Source: Steromphala cineraria (taxonomy: Eukaryota > Mollusca > Gastropoda > Trochida > Trochidae). Taken from it: 64,000 bases of DNA. Location of the stretch: positions 60,954,575-61,018,574 of the forward strand of contig OU744725.1 of the NCBI GenBank assembly GCA_916613615.1. Reading direction: 5' to 3'. This document shows, piece after piece, positions 24,073 to 37,520 of this stretch (positions are counted from its first letter, which is position 1; every line of letters starts with the position of its first letter). Below the pieces are notes generated by a model that saw only the letters and a list, made by a program, of their open reading frames with translations, had not been told where the DNA came from and searched no databases. A program made the position numbers and the translations under genes.

Positions 24073-24400
24073 ATTGGTTTGGAAGTAGACGTAAAGTATA
24101 ATTATAGAGATGCTTTGATTTGAAACGTGACGTTTAGAAATATAGCTGGTTTTAAAATTCAATGTTGATGTTGAGGATATTTATAGTTTAAAACTATTAA
24201 AATGTACAAATATGATTATGGTGTAAACGTGGATGTAAAGCCATTTTAGAAAAAAGGATTAAGGAATGCTATTTTAATAAGGTTGATGCAAATATATGAC
24301 GATGTTAACGATTTGAAAGTGGATGTATAAAATGTTTATGGATATAATTGTAGATGTACAGGGGTATTGGTGTTTACCATTCTTTACCAATAAGGCAGGG
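24073..24400. repeat. Possible degenerate tandem sequence, right part
   Basis: GGATGTAAAG, AGATGTACAG and related words recur at uneven spacing, and the first part resembles 22577-22620 left of the LINE. The repeat period cannot be fixed by eye. Confidence 0.3.
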
Positions 24401-26260
24401 TTGTTGGATAGTTCTGGAATAGTGAAAGTGGGAGGCAGGACAAGTGATGTGGAAGAGACTGGAAAGAGATAACAAGACTGGATTATTTTGTATTACAGGT
24501 AACAACCACTTTAGTAATTAGTTTGTTGAAATGACATGAATGCTGTTGAAAGAGTTATAAGAAACTATACACGTTGTATTTACAATAAGTAGTCTTTATT
24601 TTATTAATGAAATGAAATTTAGGGCTAGTGGGTTGACGAGCGAGTGAGTTTTGGATTGACGTTTTCAGCTTTTTAACCCGTGGATGTTGCCATTCAAAAG
24701 AGAGTAGATAGATCAGAGCAAAGGGGGTCGACAGGATGGGAGAGAAGAATGGAAAGAAATATGTTGAACAAAGTATGATGGTAAACAACACTGTACTTTA
24801 GTAAGTATTCCATTAAAATCGAAATTGCATCTAAAATAGGAAACCAATTACGGAATGTGCATTTTGGAACGAAATGGGGTTTGTTTTAAAAGAAATGATC
24901 ACAAAAGTAATTCTAGTCGAAAAGTAAAAAATTAACGTTTGTTTGTGGGAGTTTAAAAGTCGGAGCAGAGACTGTAGAGTTTCGGAAACATACTTCTTCC
25001 TCAGAGAAATGATACTTTACTTCCATGTGTTGGCATCAAATAAAAGTTTCCAAATCAATCTGTTAGATTAATTCTTGGATGTTCCCCAAACATAGACTCC
25101 CAACAATATACGCGTTTTATAGTGGTGCCTTCCTTCCTTGGACTCCTTGTTATTTTACAGTATTCATCTGGTCTTCGTCTCCACCAATATCCCCAAAATA
25201 GGAGCTTTTGTGGTACCAGCATATTGCAGAATTTCGGAATTGCTATCAGCCGTGACACTACGCGTTGGATCGAGGGGTCATGAAATGTTCAAAATGCTAT
25301 TTTGTTAAAGGTCTATCCTACAATAAAACAGAGTAATACTCCTTCCATGATTGGAGCACCCATATGCTAGCAGGCCGATATAATCATCTTGGATTTCCCT
25401 CTGAATTGAACTGATGTTTATTTTTTGAGCGTCCATGTTTCCTGTAGCCATGTTCAATGAAATGACTCAGAGAAATAACTTCACATTCCAAGTTTTAAGA
25501 CTTTCTGAGTTTTAGGAGAGGAAGCTTGATGACTGTGGTATGATTACTTTGATATTTTATTGCCAAGTGAAATTGTACACAATTTCCATATCATAGCAAA
25601 TATCACGCTCCTCAGCTGAAAACTTTTTAACGAGTTCAGAACGTGTAGGTGGGAGTAGACTCTGAAGTTTACAACACGTTTATGTCAGAACTGGCAAAAT
25701 ATCACCGGTATCACACATCTTGTGATTCTTTAAAAAGGGAATTTCTTGCAAGTCATCTTATCATCAATTTATAAGTTTTAAATCTTACGTTTTAACTTCG
25801 GATACTAAATCAAATTTAGATTTCGACATGAACCTATTATTTGAAATACATACTTGATTCATTATTGTTATTCCCAATATTCTTCTGCGATTGTAAAAAT
25901 GATCATAATAATGATAATGACCACGCCAGATCTGTTGTGAAATAGCTATTAAGAGAGAAAAAAATGGCAATTTTAATCTACCAATTGTAAGAATAAGAAT
26001 TGTTTTAAAATGTGCTTTTTAAAATGACTCAAAGTTAAAGACCGTTTTAATAATTCGTTAGAATGTATATGTTTCAAAGAGATATATCATTATATATATC
26101 ATTCAACATAACGACTAAGTTTTCAACAAATTGCAACGTTTACACGGCATCATTAACAGACGTGTTAGAAAAATCTGCACTCCCATTCTAACTCAATAGT
26201 ACATAGAACAAACTATCTCAATTTACCCTCATTCCTCTATGTTTGCTACTTTCACAGGCA
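24401..26260. other. Spacer, nothing recognised
   Basis: About 1.9 kb of mostly AT-rich unique sequence. Small openings (24555-24791, 25055-25258 and 25785-25970, all minus) show no family features. Confidence 0.45.
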
Positions 26261-26930
26261 CGGCTATGCACCGATAGAAGCTTAGTACCTGGGTAAAGAG
26301 AAAGAAAAAGTAACCATGATTTCTGTCCATCTCCGAAACGGGTTTTCATTGAGTATTGTTTACACGATAAAGTGTAGCGGCAATGATCAAAGAGTTTTCA
26401 CCTGCACCAAGTAAGTGTCACAGGTATCCCACTCAGGTTCAACCTGGATTTCTATAGGTGCTATTACCTGAGAAACGAGAAGCGACTGCTACAAGATGTA
26501 CTTGCCCCTAACGGCCACAAACCAAACACTAACCTAACACTTTTTACCTGAGCGCCATGCAACCTTCCCTTTTAATCTCGCCGACCAAGTTTATTCTCGC
26601 GCACCTGTGCTCTGCGCTGCGGGCGAGGGGTGTTTCCTAATTGTTGCAATGATTTGTGTGTCCCTCTTTTACAATAAGGTAGTAAATAGAGGAAAATAAC
26701 TGTAAGTTCAAGGAAAATATAAAGTGACCTTGAAAGTTGACCTTTAACGTCACGGCGTCAGGCACGTGCATGAGACAGGTAGGTATCGCGGTGGTAACAA
26801 TTCGTGACATCTATACGGTATGTGCTCTGAACACACCTACAGTACAACAGGAGCCGAGATGTGATAGAAGGCAAGGGAACAAATCCTCTGGTAACGCAGT
26901 GTCACCAGCATGTAAAGTTTGATTGTAGTG
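26261..26930. promoter_or_regulatory. GC-richer island, candidate regulatory sequence
   Basis: CpG-bearing, repeat-free segment (for example the GC-rich stretch near 26600-26630). No coding similarity recognised. Confidence 0.25.
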
Positions 26931-27240
26931 GATACGTGAAGTTTACAACGAAATAATGATAAATGAAGTCTAAAAATCATTTTCGATAATCTTACTAAAG
27001 ACATCTTACATTTGTTGTTTTCATAATATATGAAAGATGATAAAATAGTAAAATGTGAATTTAAAGATGGACAGTTTTGAACGGTAATTGAACATAAATA
27101 AGGAAAGCGCCATATATTCATTACATATATCACGCTTTTCCCACAAGAGGATCCACCTTAGTGAGGACAGAAATAAAAACTTAATTTTCGGCGACTAGAA
27201 CTAATAGAAACAAGATATTCTGTATCCAGATTTCTAGAAT
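26931..27240. other. AT-rich spacer, nothing recognised
   Basis: No repeat or gene identified. Confidence 0.4.
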
Positions 27241-28460
27241 GTGTTAAACCCGACCCCCTTTACCCTAGCCATAATCCCAGGAGCATAGCAGAAGGGGCAA
27301 AGACAAAAGACCTTTTTAAGGATTTGTCTTTGCGAATCTGTAAGCCTAAACCTAAATCAGAGTATACAAGACGGAAGCGTGATGTGAATGAGAATGCAGT
27401 TGATGGCAAATGAAATCAAATAAAAGTGAAACTTTCGCACTGGGCATCTTGTGAGATAAAGGAAGAGTACACGGGGCCAGATGGGAGGTGAATTTCCGGA
27501 TATGATCTCCGATATGCTTCAATTTATTTTGGCCAAAGTAATATGCGGATACACGTGCATCTCAGCTCGCGTGCGTTCTTCTGCATACATATCAGCCTAT
27601 GAGTGTTCTCGTGTGCGAGACGGACTGGTCCCATTGGAGGGTGAGATCCGTGGGTTCAAGAAGTCGGCCAGAAGGCAAGTTATGCTGCTGGACTCTCAGC
27701 AAACATCGGGATGCTGTCTTGCAATCCTCGTTTGTCTAAGTTTTCAACTTTTCGCTGACAATATCTCGTCAAATCGCCCATTACATTTCTGACATTTTCC
27801 AGAGGAAGACTCGTCATAGAGCATATTAATATCTGGCCCACTCCGCGCTTGTTAGCATTCGAGCTCCGCGATCATGTTGGGCAAATCCCAATGGATTTTC
27901 CCGCGCGCGCCACTAGACTGGGCTGTCGTCTGCCTTTCAATCAATTTGTCATTTTGACGTCTGCCCGTATCCCCCATGATGGGAGTCGCAGCAGCAGGCA
28001 AATGTCTTTAGCTCATGCTATTGATAAGGCCTTGCGAAGGATAATATTCCTATCGCGGATACATGGTTACTGGCAAAGACATTATCTCCGGGGACCGCTC
28101 TAATCCAAGATAAAGCAGTCAAAATTGCGGTATCAGGACTCCAGCAGATGCTTCAAGCCTCCAACAAATAAAATCTGCCATGGTTATTGGTTGGCCGTGG
28201 TATACTGAAGCTAAGGTCAGAGGTCAACAGAATCCCCTTGATGGACGCTAGTCCCCCGATACCCCCTGATCCCCTCCACGTGGATCGATCAGACCTGATT
28301 GGGCGCCCGCCTGACTCCTGCAACCCAGATCAATTTGGTGCACTGACTTGTGATGACTGTTTAAGAGTTACCCCCCTTGGTCCGGGATAAGGTAAAAAAA
28401 GGACTTGCCTGACTAGAATAATAAGCAGCTCTTCACTGGGAGTTAGCGTCGCGCTAATTT
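27241..28460. promoter_or_regulatory. Long GC-richer island, candidate regulatory sequence
   Basis: One of the most CpG-rich parts of the window (for example CCCGCGCGCGCC at 27900-27911), free of repeats. ORFs at 27481-27792, 27849-28103 and 28187-28390 are consecutive on the plus strand, but they resemble no family I know and show no coherent exon structure. Conserved noncoding sequence is the more likely reading; unrecognised exons remain possible. Confidence 0.35.
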
Positions 28461-29004
28461 TTGACCATCAACTCGAGAGTTAAAAAGTACATGACACTTC
28501 TACAGTGAGAGTTCAGATCTAATCACAGTGCTCCGGAGGTCTAATCTGGAAACCACCACTGGATGACTACTGAATATTATGGAGAGGTTTTTATTAACAA
28601 GAAACTCGTCTTTATTTTTCGCTGTCAAAATCGCATGAAGTTCAATGTTTAATTTGCTTGCAAAACATAAAGATTGTACTTCCGTTACGCATTTGTTTGA
28701 TTCCATTCAGGTGTTTTTATGTTAAGTGTTCATTATGAAACAAATTAAAACCGACTTTTTGAAAAACTGTCGGTTTTGGCTAGCAACATGTATTTTGTTG
28801 TAAGTTAACGGCCAGGAAGACATCAGTGTTGAAGTTGTTGATTCAAAGTCACGTTTTCAAGTTTCAGATCATGGAAGTTTTACACTTGAAATTCAATATT
28901 ACATAGAGAAAAATGAGTTTTGATAACTTGATATCAAAAATTAAAATTTGTATTAATAACTCAAATCTCTTAAACAAACATTAAACTGCCTAATCTGCTA
29001 TTCC
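28461..29004. other. AT-rich spacer with a short hairpin
   Basis: AAAACCGAC at 28747-28755 is mirrored by GTCGGTTTT at 28769-28777 around 13 bases. Otherwise nothing recognised. Confidence 0.45.
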
Positions 29005-29016
29005 GGTTAACAATAC

Positions 29017-29063
29017 AGACAGACAGACAGACAGACAGAATTTATTCAATTTTCAAGGCCTCT
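29017..29063 (-). mobile_element. 47-bp LINE tail insertion with 12-bp target-site duplication
   Basis: GGTTAACAATAC occurs at 29005-29016 and 29064-29075. Between them, on the minus strand, are AGGCCTTG, an AATAAA-containing stretch and about six TCTG units: the last few dozen bases of a LINE 3' end with its terminal microsatellite. This is an extreme 5' truncation. Confidence 0.8.
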
Positions 29064-29075
29064 GGTTAACAATAC

Positions 29076-29690
29076 TTTGGTTATGTTTATCATCTAAAAT
29101 ATATTCGATTATATCACACTACATAACATTCTATGTACTATAAAGTTTTGCAATATTCGGCCCACAGACCTAATAGTCTTGTCATTAAATTACTTATGTA
29201 ACTATTAACAAAGCACAGAACCTTTGGCAAAATCAGATCAAACAATCATAATAAAGCTTTACATATTTGAAGTTAAGCAAGTTCTTCTTCACATACCAAA
29301 CCGTATGCCCAAAGACATTATTGTTATGGTGTCTTTTAGAAGTCAAAGGTGATATGCCCAAAATATATTCTGGGATATAAGAATGCTATGTAATCGCGAA
29401 CTGAAATTTATGTAGCGTATGCACGTTACAAGAAGAACATTTTTACAAAATCTTTAAATATACAAAATGAGATATTGCATATGATTTTAGTCGGTTTCAA
29501 GTTCCCATGCAAAAAATAAATAACTGAAAATAATAAAGACATTTATAACGTCGTCAAACAAAATATACAATTATCTATTACTTCATAGACATCAACACTT
29601 TGTCAATGTCTATCAATCCATTAATGACGAAGTGTTCGTAAATGATTCTCCTAAGGGCAAACGAAATCACTAACATGACAACCAACGCAG
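29076..29690. other. AT-rich spacer, nothing recognised
   Basis: A minus-strand opening of about 50 codons ends near 29240 but has a stop just upstream and no recognisable similarity. Confidence 0.4.
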
Positions 29691-30905
29691 ACATTCAAAT
29701 TTTATGCAGTTCACTATAAAAGATAAGGGGCGAAACAATAACCTTGCCACATCCCTATCACTTGTAAAGGGGCGTCAGTGACACACCGGGGGAGGTGTGT
29801 ACACTGAAATAATTCCACATAGCTATTGTGATCATCACGATCTCTGTCTCTGTTAGACACGAGAGGATTCTACAGTCCACCCAGACTATTTGCATTTTCA
29901 TTTTATGTCATTAATCCCGTTAGGTTTCTAATCGCGTATTTTGGGTGACGATAACTTTCACTTAGTCCGCCAGCTGCTTCAAAACACAGGGGTGATCAGA
30001 GATGATGACTCTGATAGTGTTATCTTGTCATCGATATTTATAATAAATTTCATTTGCACTTTTTTACGATTTTATCGTTAAAAAGAGGTTGACACTTAGA
30101 TATATTTGATTAATGATCTCAGCGCGGGATAAGTTTGGTACCAGATACATGCTTGATATTGTATTCAGTTCCCCTTCCGTATTTGCATTTGGAGACATCT
30201 CCCATGGCCATAAATAAAAAACATTTCGTTTTCATTTCTGTTTATGTACAAGGATATGAATTTTTGAAATAACCTTGAAAATGTGCAACTTAAGCGAAGT
30301 TTATTCCTTCGCTGCTATAAATGCACTTCTCTACACTCATAAAAATCAGTAAATTAACACGCCCGATGAATCTCCGGATCATCTGAATGACCAATAGCCA
30401 CGCAAGGAAAAGTACGGAAGTCTGTATTGGTCATATACACTCTGTCAGACATGTTTATGGACAATTAAAATTCGTTATCGGGTATGGTTGGCTGCACCTG
30501 CCACAATTACTGACCGATACAAATGACTCTGGACATTAGGCGATATCGATCATAGTCTCTAGTGGAAGGTGCTTGTGTGATCACCAGTCGATGTGCTTTA
30601 CACAGCACCCTGGAGAAATGTAATGGTCTCAACAATAGCTCTCTCGTAAGCGCCCCCGGCCTCTCTACTAAAGAGATTAGCTGATCCAATAGTAATGTAA
30701 ACTCCAAGTTTGCAAACTTAATTGAGCGGTGAATATGATGGGGGCGATCTGAGTTTGCAACCCCCCACGGAGTGTCCACCTTCTGGACTGCACTGGACAC
30801 TGGCTATTGTTGCTTGACCGGAGCGTGGTTCTGAGAGAACCTCCGTGGCTCGAATATATTTGTCCAGAATTAATCACTCTGTGATAATTGCCACAATTGA
30901 CCATC
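29691..30905. promoter_or_regulatory. GC-richer islands, candidate regulatory sequence
   Basis: Two repeat-free, GC-richer patches (about 29700-30010 and 30350-30900) separated by AT-rich sequence. Minus-strand openings at 30507-30800 and 30677-30904 overlap each other in different frames and look non-coding. Confidence 0.25.
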
Positions 30906-32218
30906 TTTTTATGCCAGATTTTTTCAATTTAATAAGTTCATAGAAATGCCATTGTGGAAAATACAGACATCTGGCAAAGAACTCTTTTAGTCGTTTTATG
31001 GTAATTGAGGAAGACAAACACTCAATTTACAGGAAGAACTGTTAATGAAGCTATTCCTGCTGGACATTGTCGCGTTTTATCAACTTTTCCTCCTGTTCCT
31101 GACAGGCTAGTTTAATCTACCATTTTCTATCAGAATAATTACCAAGAGAACCTTCTTGTTCCAGCTGAATGTTTCAGTCGCTGTTAATTAAAATAACTTT
31201 TAAGTTAATAATTGCTTGAGCGATCAGAAGGTCTACTGTACTTGTTGTCTTTTAATTGGAATACATAGAAATATAGCATAAAGTAGTCTACAGGTATTGA
31301 TGTAAGTCATCAATTCTAAATGATAAAACGTACGTATTTGGAGATTGAATGAATGAATTTACCTAAAGAGAAACTAGATACATTCCTGTTTTTTTGTAGT
31401 TTCACATTCGAAATGTAATTTTGGGATCTTGAGATCGACATGTCCATGAAATGGGACACTATTTGTAAGTTTGAGCATGTGCGTCGATAGAGACTTGTTT
31501 AAAATAGAAAAACAAAAGTTCATATACCATTGAATTGTTGGGCAGAATGCGATATATGAGCTTAGTCTACATGTTTTGTTTATCAAGCATATCAAGAATG
31601 ACACTAGCAGTAAATGAAATAAGCTTAACAATTATCCAGACCACGGTTTTATTTTCAGAATATAATGGTAAAAGTGATGTAAGAAAAGAAACGCTACCAG
31701 CAAATCGGCCAAGTTCTGGGTTAACGAAAGGGTTTTACTTCATAAAAGAAAATAAAAGTAAAAAGATAAAAAATTCACAAATTCCGATACTGGACATTGG
31801 TCACTGAATCCTACGCGATAAAACTTGATCAGTACTTATCGTCATTTTAAGTAAAATATAGAATATTTGTATCAATGAGAAGAACAAAATATGCAAAGCA
31901 ACAAGCATTAACTGACAAACAAGTCACGATGGTAAAGTTAATATACTGTCAATGGACACGAGTGATAAAAATTGTCCTGGAAGAACATGGTATGCAAATG
32001 TAGTGGGGATAAATTCTGCACCAGAGAACCTCGTTATGTTAGGTATTGATAACCCTAACGTCATCTCACCCAATAACCTTGAACATTCAGAATAAATTAT
32101 AAACAGAGAACTACAACGATTCTTCTAATCAACATATTATATCAAAAGAGCTGCATATTTACTATTGTGAATTAATTATGTAATATAAACTTATATTCGA
32201 TTATCAGCTGAGCAATTA
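30906..32218. other. AT-rich spacer, nothing recognised
   Basis: Openings at 31374-31631 (minus) and 31535-31807 (plus) overlap and show no family features. Confidence 0.45.
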
Positions 32219-32600
32219 TTGTACCCAAGACGACTCTTCTCATCAAACTGTGAAATAAATCTCAAGATGTTGGATGTAAGAGATTCTCCTTGTCACAGCC
32301 CCTGCTCATTTTGTCAATTGCACCTGCACACGCAGTATGACGTCATAGCACGTGAAGTGTTGTCAAAGCTCTTGAACGGTCCCGAGTGGAGACGAAAGTA
32401 GGTTCTAAGGGCTGTTATGTAGAGAGGTATAGTCTTCGAGGAGTAAATAGACGGCGTTCAAACCAGGTGGCAATGTACACCCACCAAAGAGCTAATGATC
32501 AGGGTCACGTGACTCGTCTCAACCCCCGACTAATGAGATGGATGAAGTGTTTAACTACACGAGAAGGCACTTAAACAACGATGACTGTCATCTGACACCG
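32219..32600. promoter_or_regulatory. Island with CRE and two CACGTG motifs
   Basis: TGACGTCA at 32338-32345, CACGTG at 32349-32354 and a fully palindromic GTCACGTGAC at 32504-32513 (USF/MITF/TFEB-type site) lie within 180 bp of balanced-composition sequence. No gene is visible beside it. Confidence 0.35.
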
Positions 32601-33230
32601 GCACTACTTTTAATGAAAAAAATATGTCCGAAAATTGGAGACGGCTGCATTCATGTTATGAGAGTCGGCACGTCTTTAGTAAATCTTAAAGTTGTTTTTT
32701 AATTGAGCACTTAGACAGATCACAAGTGGTACCCTTAATCTAGACCTTTTGACATATTTGAAAATTATCAAAGTCAGCGCAGTTAACTTGATCTCAAACC
32801 CACTGTTATATTCATATTCAAACACAAGCATGATGCGTAAATTTGATATGATTTTATATAATAATGATGTAAACTCTCCTAGAACATATCACCGAAATCG
32901 TCCAAATGAAGAAAAGATATGTAGTATTTATCAGATCTCAACACACCACTTTACTACTACCTTATACTGAAACTACTTCTGGTAAAGATTTGACAAGTTA
33001 TATAACCAATGACCTTTTGTAAGTCTTTCCATTCTATTCTAAGCAAAACTTCGCTGAAATATATCCTTGAAATGTCATCATTTAAGGTTAACAAAACGTT
33101 TGATGATTGATCATGAAATCAACTTCACCCTCCCAGTTTCACCTTCAAAATCTTAAAACTTTGATGTAGGATTTCTAAAGAAAATACATTCAAATCACTT
33201 GCAAGTGCAGTGGATAACCTAACAAAGCTA
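32601..33230. other. AT-rich spacer, nothing recognised
   Basis: Nothing identifiable. Confidence 0.4.
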
Positions 33231-34620
33231 AAGTTATATCTAAATTAGCGTAGCAAGAGCTCATACATGACAGCTCCCTGCCTAACGTTCCTCCAGCGGC
33301 GAGGGGATCATGAAGATTTGCTATGGGGATTAGGTAATCAAGAATTCCGTCCCTCCTTCACTACGTGGCTGTGTTACTATACAAACAAGGAAGCCAATTG
33401 GGCATAAAAGTATCAATTATGAAATTGGAGTCGGTGAAAGGCTTATCGGTCCTTTGGCGACCCTAAATCTTTAGGCTCGTGCTACTTTTATCAATGCATC
33501 TATTCGGCATGTTATCGTAACGGCTCTTTTATCAGGATAGGCAAATTAAATGAAACGTCCTGCCAAAGTGGCTGTTTTGATCCCGGCTGCTTTGAACGAT
33601 TCTCAAATGGCTCTTGGTTTGATGAGCTTTGTCCGTGCTTCCACGAAACAGGGGAGATAATTCAATCTCCCTCAAGATACCCCAGCAGGAGTCAATTTCC
33701 GAGTTCTTCGTTAAAAATCCTAACAGTGTTCATTTTAAGATTTTGACAAGAGATGACGAGGGCCGTTTAAAAAGACATCTTCGTCCTCATGCAAAACATA
33801 TTTTGGCGAAAGCATATTTCCGTTGAGGGCTGTCAGAGACCTAGAGGAGACACGGAGGCGAACATTTAATAAGAGCCCGGTCTTTTAGCCGGCATTCAAA
33901 GACAGGGTAGGGCTTGGGGGATGGCCATCGCGGAACTTCTATATTGATTTGGCGGCAGAGAGGCTCACGCCATCTTATTGTGTATTCCAAAGTCGGGCGA
34001 ATAGGAACATATTGCCGTTGTCGAGCTCATTAGATCATTTGTCGTATTTCCACACTGATCAGAGAAGAAGCGTTTCTTGGCTGCCCTGGGCCTTTGGCGA
34101 GGGACACTCGTCGCTTCGAGTTCGCCAACGGAGCTAAATCATTACGGTGGAAATTTGGTGCTACCATTGGGAACAATAAAGACTGCTCATTTTAACGTGC
34201 GCGCATTAGTTTTATAGGCCCGCTTCCTCTAGCTAAGCACACAGGGTTCTGCTGTCTGTTAAGGCGCAAACTGCTCCACTGATAGACTCCTCGCTCGCGT
34301 GATGCTTGTCCTTGAAGCACAGTCCTTGCAGAGATCGCGTGCTGCCAAACGACTTCTGCCCCAACTGGGGCTACCTCTTTCTTACGTTCTCAGATGCCAA
34401 ATTCATCGAGTTCTGTCAACCCCGCTTTACACTCCTCGTCTTAAAGATGGGTTCATTGCGTGCGGGGAGAACGCTGACAGTTGGCGCAGACGACAAGCAC
34501 AGCAGACGACCCTTTCTTGAAAGCGCCGGAAGTCAAAAGGTCATTACACACCCGCTTTGGTCAAAAAGGTGGCCCAAAATGAAATCTAGGACCTGATCAA
34601 TCTGATTATGGATATTAAAC
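33231..34620. promoter_or_regulatory. Longest GC-richer island, candidate regulatory sequence
   Basis: About 1.4 kb of CpG-containing, repeat-free DNA with AT-rich flanks. It contains an ATGCAAAA octamer-like word (33789-33796, POU type) and several GATAA/TTATC words. ORFs (33629-33826, 33949-34137, 34299-34520, 34306-34596) are in several frames and unrecognised. This is the strongest compositional candidate for a conserved noncoding cluster; an exon of an unknown gene is the alternative. Confidence 0.35.
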
Positions 34621-36234
34621 GAACGGTTGTCTATAATTTGAACTAATGGACCAAAAAGGCAAGATAGGACTGAGATAGATATCGATTGGGGGCTAGAGGA
34701 TCCCGTTTTCTGTTTTGATCGTCATTTTGATTATGAGATGAAGATGACAAGTCTTAGAACGACGTGTTCCCGTGCTGGAACAGTTAATCATTGCGTCTCA
34801 CAGCTTGTCAGGACAATGATTGAAGATGAAAGTTCTACCAGGACTCAGTGAGGAGATAATACAGAGTTCAGTCAGAAACATTAAGAAACTATGAGAGCAA
34901 AAGTGCAATAATAGATACCTGTCCACACAACTGATACAACACAGACTTGAAACAAGACTCGAGACGATAGTTTTTTTCACGCTTTAATTTTGAGCTCCTC
35001 TAGAATTTGTCCACAGGACTCTATAATATATTTTTGGCGTGCTTTTGGAGAATGAAATTTCAATCTAAAAAGACTTGAGACAGGGCTCTAGAACATATTC
35101 TTCAAAGTCCTAAAATTTAAACGATTTTTCCTTTGAAACATGAAATATTAAATTTTAAAAATGTTTAACTCTAAAACAGTGAAAATGTTATCTTTACTTT
35201 AAAATAAGCTCCGAAACATGATTGAGCATTGGTCGTAAATTAATATATATGTATTTATCATACAGGGTATCATTTGGAGGCACATAATAAAACAACTATC
35301 AATTAAGTTCAGAACGAGAAACTGTTCTCCTGATATTATTGTTAGCTAGAAAAAGAACATTATTTTTGACAATTCAACTCCCCCCCCCCCCATTAGTATC
35401 CATATGCATCCATTAATTTGATGATATACTTGTTTGGCTTGGAACACTAACATAAAGGAAAAATAGACAATAATAGTGTATATAGACAAAAAACCTTATA
35501 AGCAGAACATTCAAGTCTTTACTAGTTCAAGAATATAGATGAAGGGTTGTATAAGTAAAAGTTATATGTTCTTAAAAAAATAACTAGAGTGAAGAATTCT
35601 TTGTCTTGCGATTTACATTTGTTCTAAAAATATACAACCGATAAAATTAATAAGGTGTAGCGTTTATACTTAAAACTGATCGCATCTCAACATTCAACAA
35701 ATGATTTCTATTGCAGTTTCGTCAGTTATCAAAAGAGCTTTTAAAAGGGAGTTGCGAGAACAGGCAGTATTTCTTACAAAAGACGTTCAACCTGACCTAT
35801 ATGTACAAACTTTGGAAGTGAAATTAAGTTTCAACAGAGACTTGAAATTAAACTTGATTTGATTCAACTTCATTGATATCGATTTTGGTTTAGATTCTTC
35901 TTGATTCGATTCGTGCTTGTCTAGTCCAAGTTAACCCGATTAGAGAAATTGTAGCGACTAATAACGCTGGGTAATCTCCCCTTCATTAAGCCAGTTACTT
36001 GAATTGTTCCCAGATGTCGCTGTTGAAATTAAGCACATAGTGAGTATAAATCTAATGAAGCAAGTTTTAATGAGCAGTTGTAGCTGCAAACTTTACTTTA
36101 ATCTTTTAGAATTTTTATTTTTTACTCTTTTTCTTTTGGAATTTCTTCATTGCCGTATATAATGCCATAAAGTTTCTTTAGACTATAACTCTTTTTTTCT
36201 GCAATAAAGCATCAAAAATATTCCTCCATATATA
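34621..36234. other. AT-rich spacer with a poly(C) tract
   Basis: Twelve consecutive C at 35380-35391. No gene or dispersed repeat recognised. Confidence 0.5.
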
Positions 36235-36554
36235 TGGGAATATAAGGTGATGTCAGGAAAATTAAAATTAAAGGTTCCAATTGAAAGACAATGCATTTCA
36301 ACTAAATGGAGCAGTAATAATTCAAATATATAACGTAAAGTTTAGCTATGCACACAAATTAAATTAAAGGTGTTCACGAAAAATGGCCGTCAATGGGTTT
36401 TAAGTGAATCTTCATACTTTCTCCTCTCACTATGGATGATTGACTTGTGCAATGAGATTTTTGACACTGTCAACATAATACATTTAACATTAACTTACAA
36501 TTATCAGTGAATTTAAGATATAAAATTATCCAACACGTGCTACTGCCCCTTTAA
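36235..36554 (+). mobile_element. MITE family 1 copy lacking its left terminus
   Basis: Starts inside the element at GGGAATATAAGGTGATGTCA and runs to the normal right end (CACGTGCTACTGCCCCTTTA plus A). The left 30 bases or so are missing. Confidence 0.85.
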
Positions 36555-37070
36555 CATTCAGTGATACTATAAACCCAAAGGCATATGTGTTCAACAAATT
36601 AAATAAATAATATGCGATTTAAACCTCAAGAAAAATGCGTAAGTCTCACGAATTGATCACATGATTGCATGATAGAGTACTAACAAATCGTTGCTGACCC
36701 CCTCCCCCTCCCAAAAGTAATCATATAAATAACTTCAATTGTTTACAAAACAAACCACTTGTCACATGCACAGCAAAACGTATTTTCAAGGAAATTTCAC
36801 AACGGTTAATGCGGTACTCCTATAAAACTGATCATGGATCTATTTAGGTACGTTGTCAAGGCTGACAAAACATGAAATTTAGTTTTGTTAAAATATAAGT
36901 AAGCTGATAATGAATAACACACACAATACTTTAAAAAATCTAAATCAGATTTTAATCCAAATAGATATAACCCTTGAAGTAAAGATATTCACGCCATGTG
37001 GGTATATGTAAAACAAGACATGTATTGTAAACAGGGTGTTTATTGTATATGTACAATGTACAAGTGGTTG
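36555..37070. other. AT-rich spacer, nothing recognised
   Basis: No repeat or gene identified. Confidence 0.4.
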
Positions 37071-37520
37071 TCAATCCACAGCGGACAAGTGATAGGGACA
37101 GAGAACAAGATGAAATGTGTGTTCCTTACACATCGATTAGAGCAAGTGATTAAGTATCGGCAAACACTCGAGCCAAGCCTAATCGATAGCTCAAGTGTTG
37201 GCAATTGGCAAGACAGACAGAGACCTCAACCCGAGCCTCCTGCCCCGAGCGCTTCAAATAAGATAACTCAAAACTTTATAGCTTCGCAAATTGTACAAGC
37301 ACTCGCCTAGGGCTGAAACAACATTGTAGAACAGCTTTTAATTGTAGTGTTTTCACATGATAACCAAGATCTTTGATAAGGCCCGGTTATATTGCTCCGG
37401 TTGCCAAAGAACGATTTCCATTGGTCGAGGCAAATTCTTGGAAGGGTTAAAACCGGACACGCACGTGTACTTGCATTAAGAAAGTGAAATCTAAGTTGCG
37501 ACTGCAAATGGTGATATGTT
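37071..37520. promoter_or_regulatory. GC-richer island, candidate regulatory sequence
   Basis: Balanced composition, no repeats. Openings at 36996-37310 (plus) and 37307-37525 (minus) are not recognisable. Confidence 0.25.

Noticed and set aside
29076..29500. LINE coding remnant upstream of the tail at 29017-29063
   Set aside because: The 12-bp target duplication places the insertion end at 29063, so this flank is not part of it; the local opening has no RT motif.
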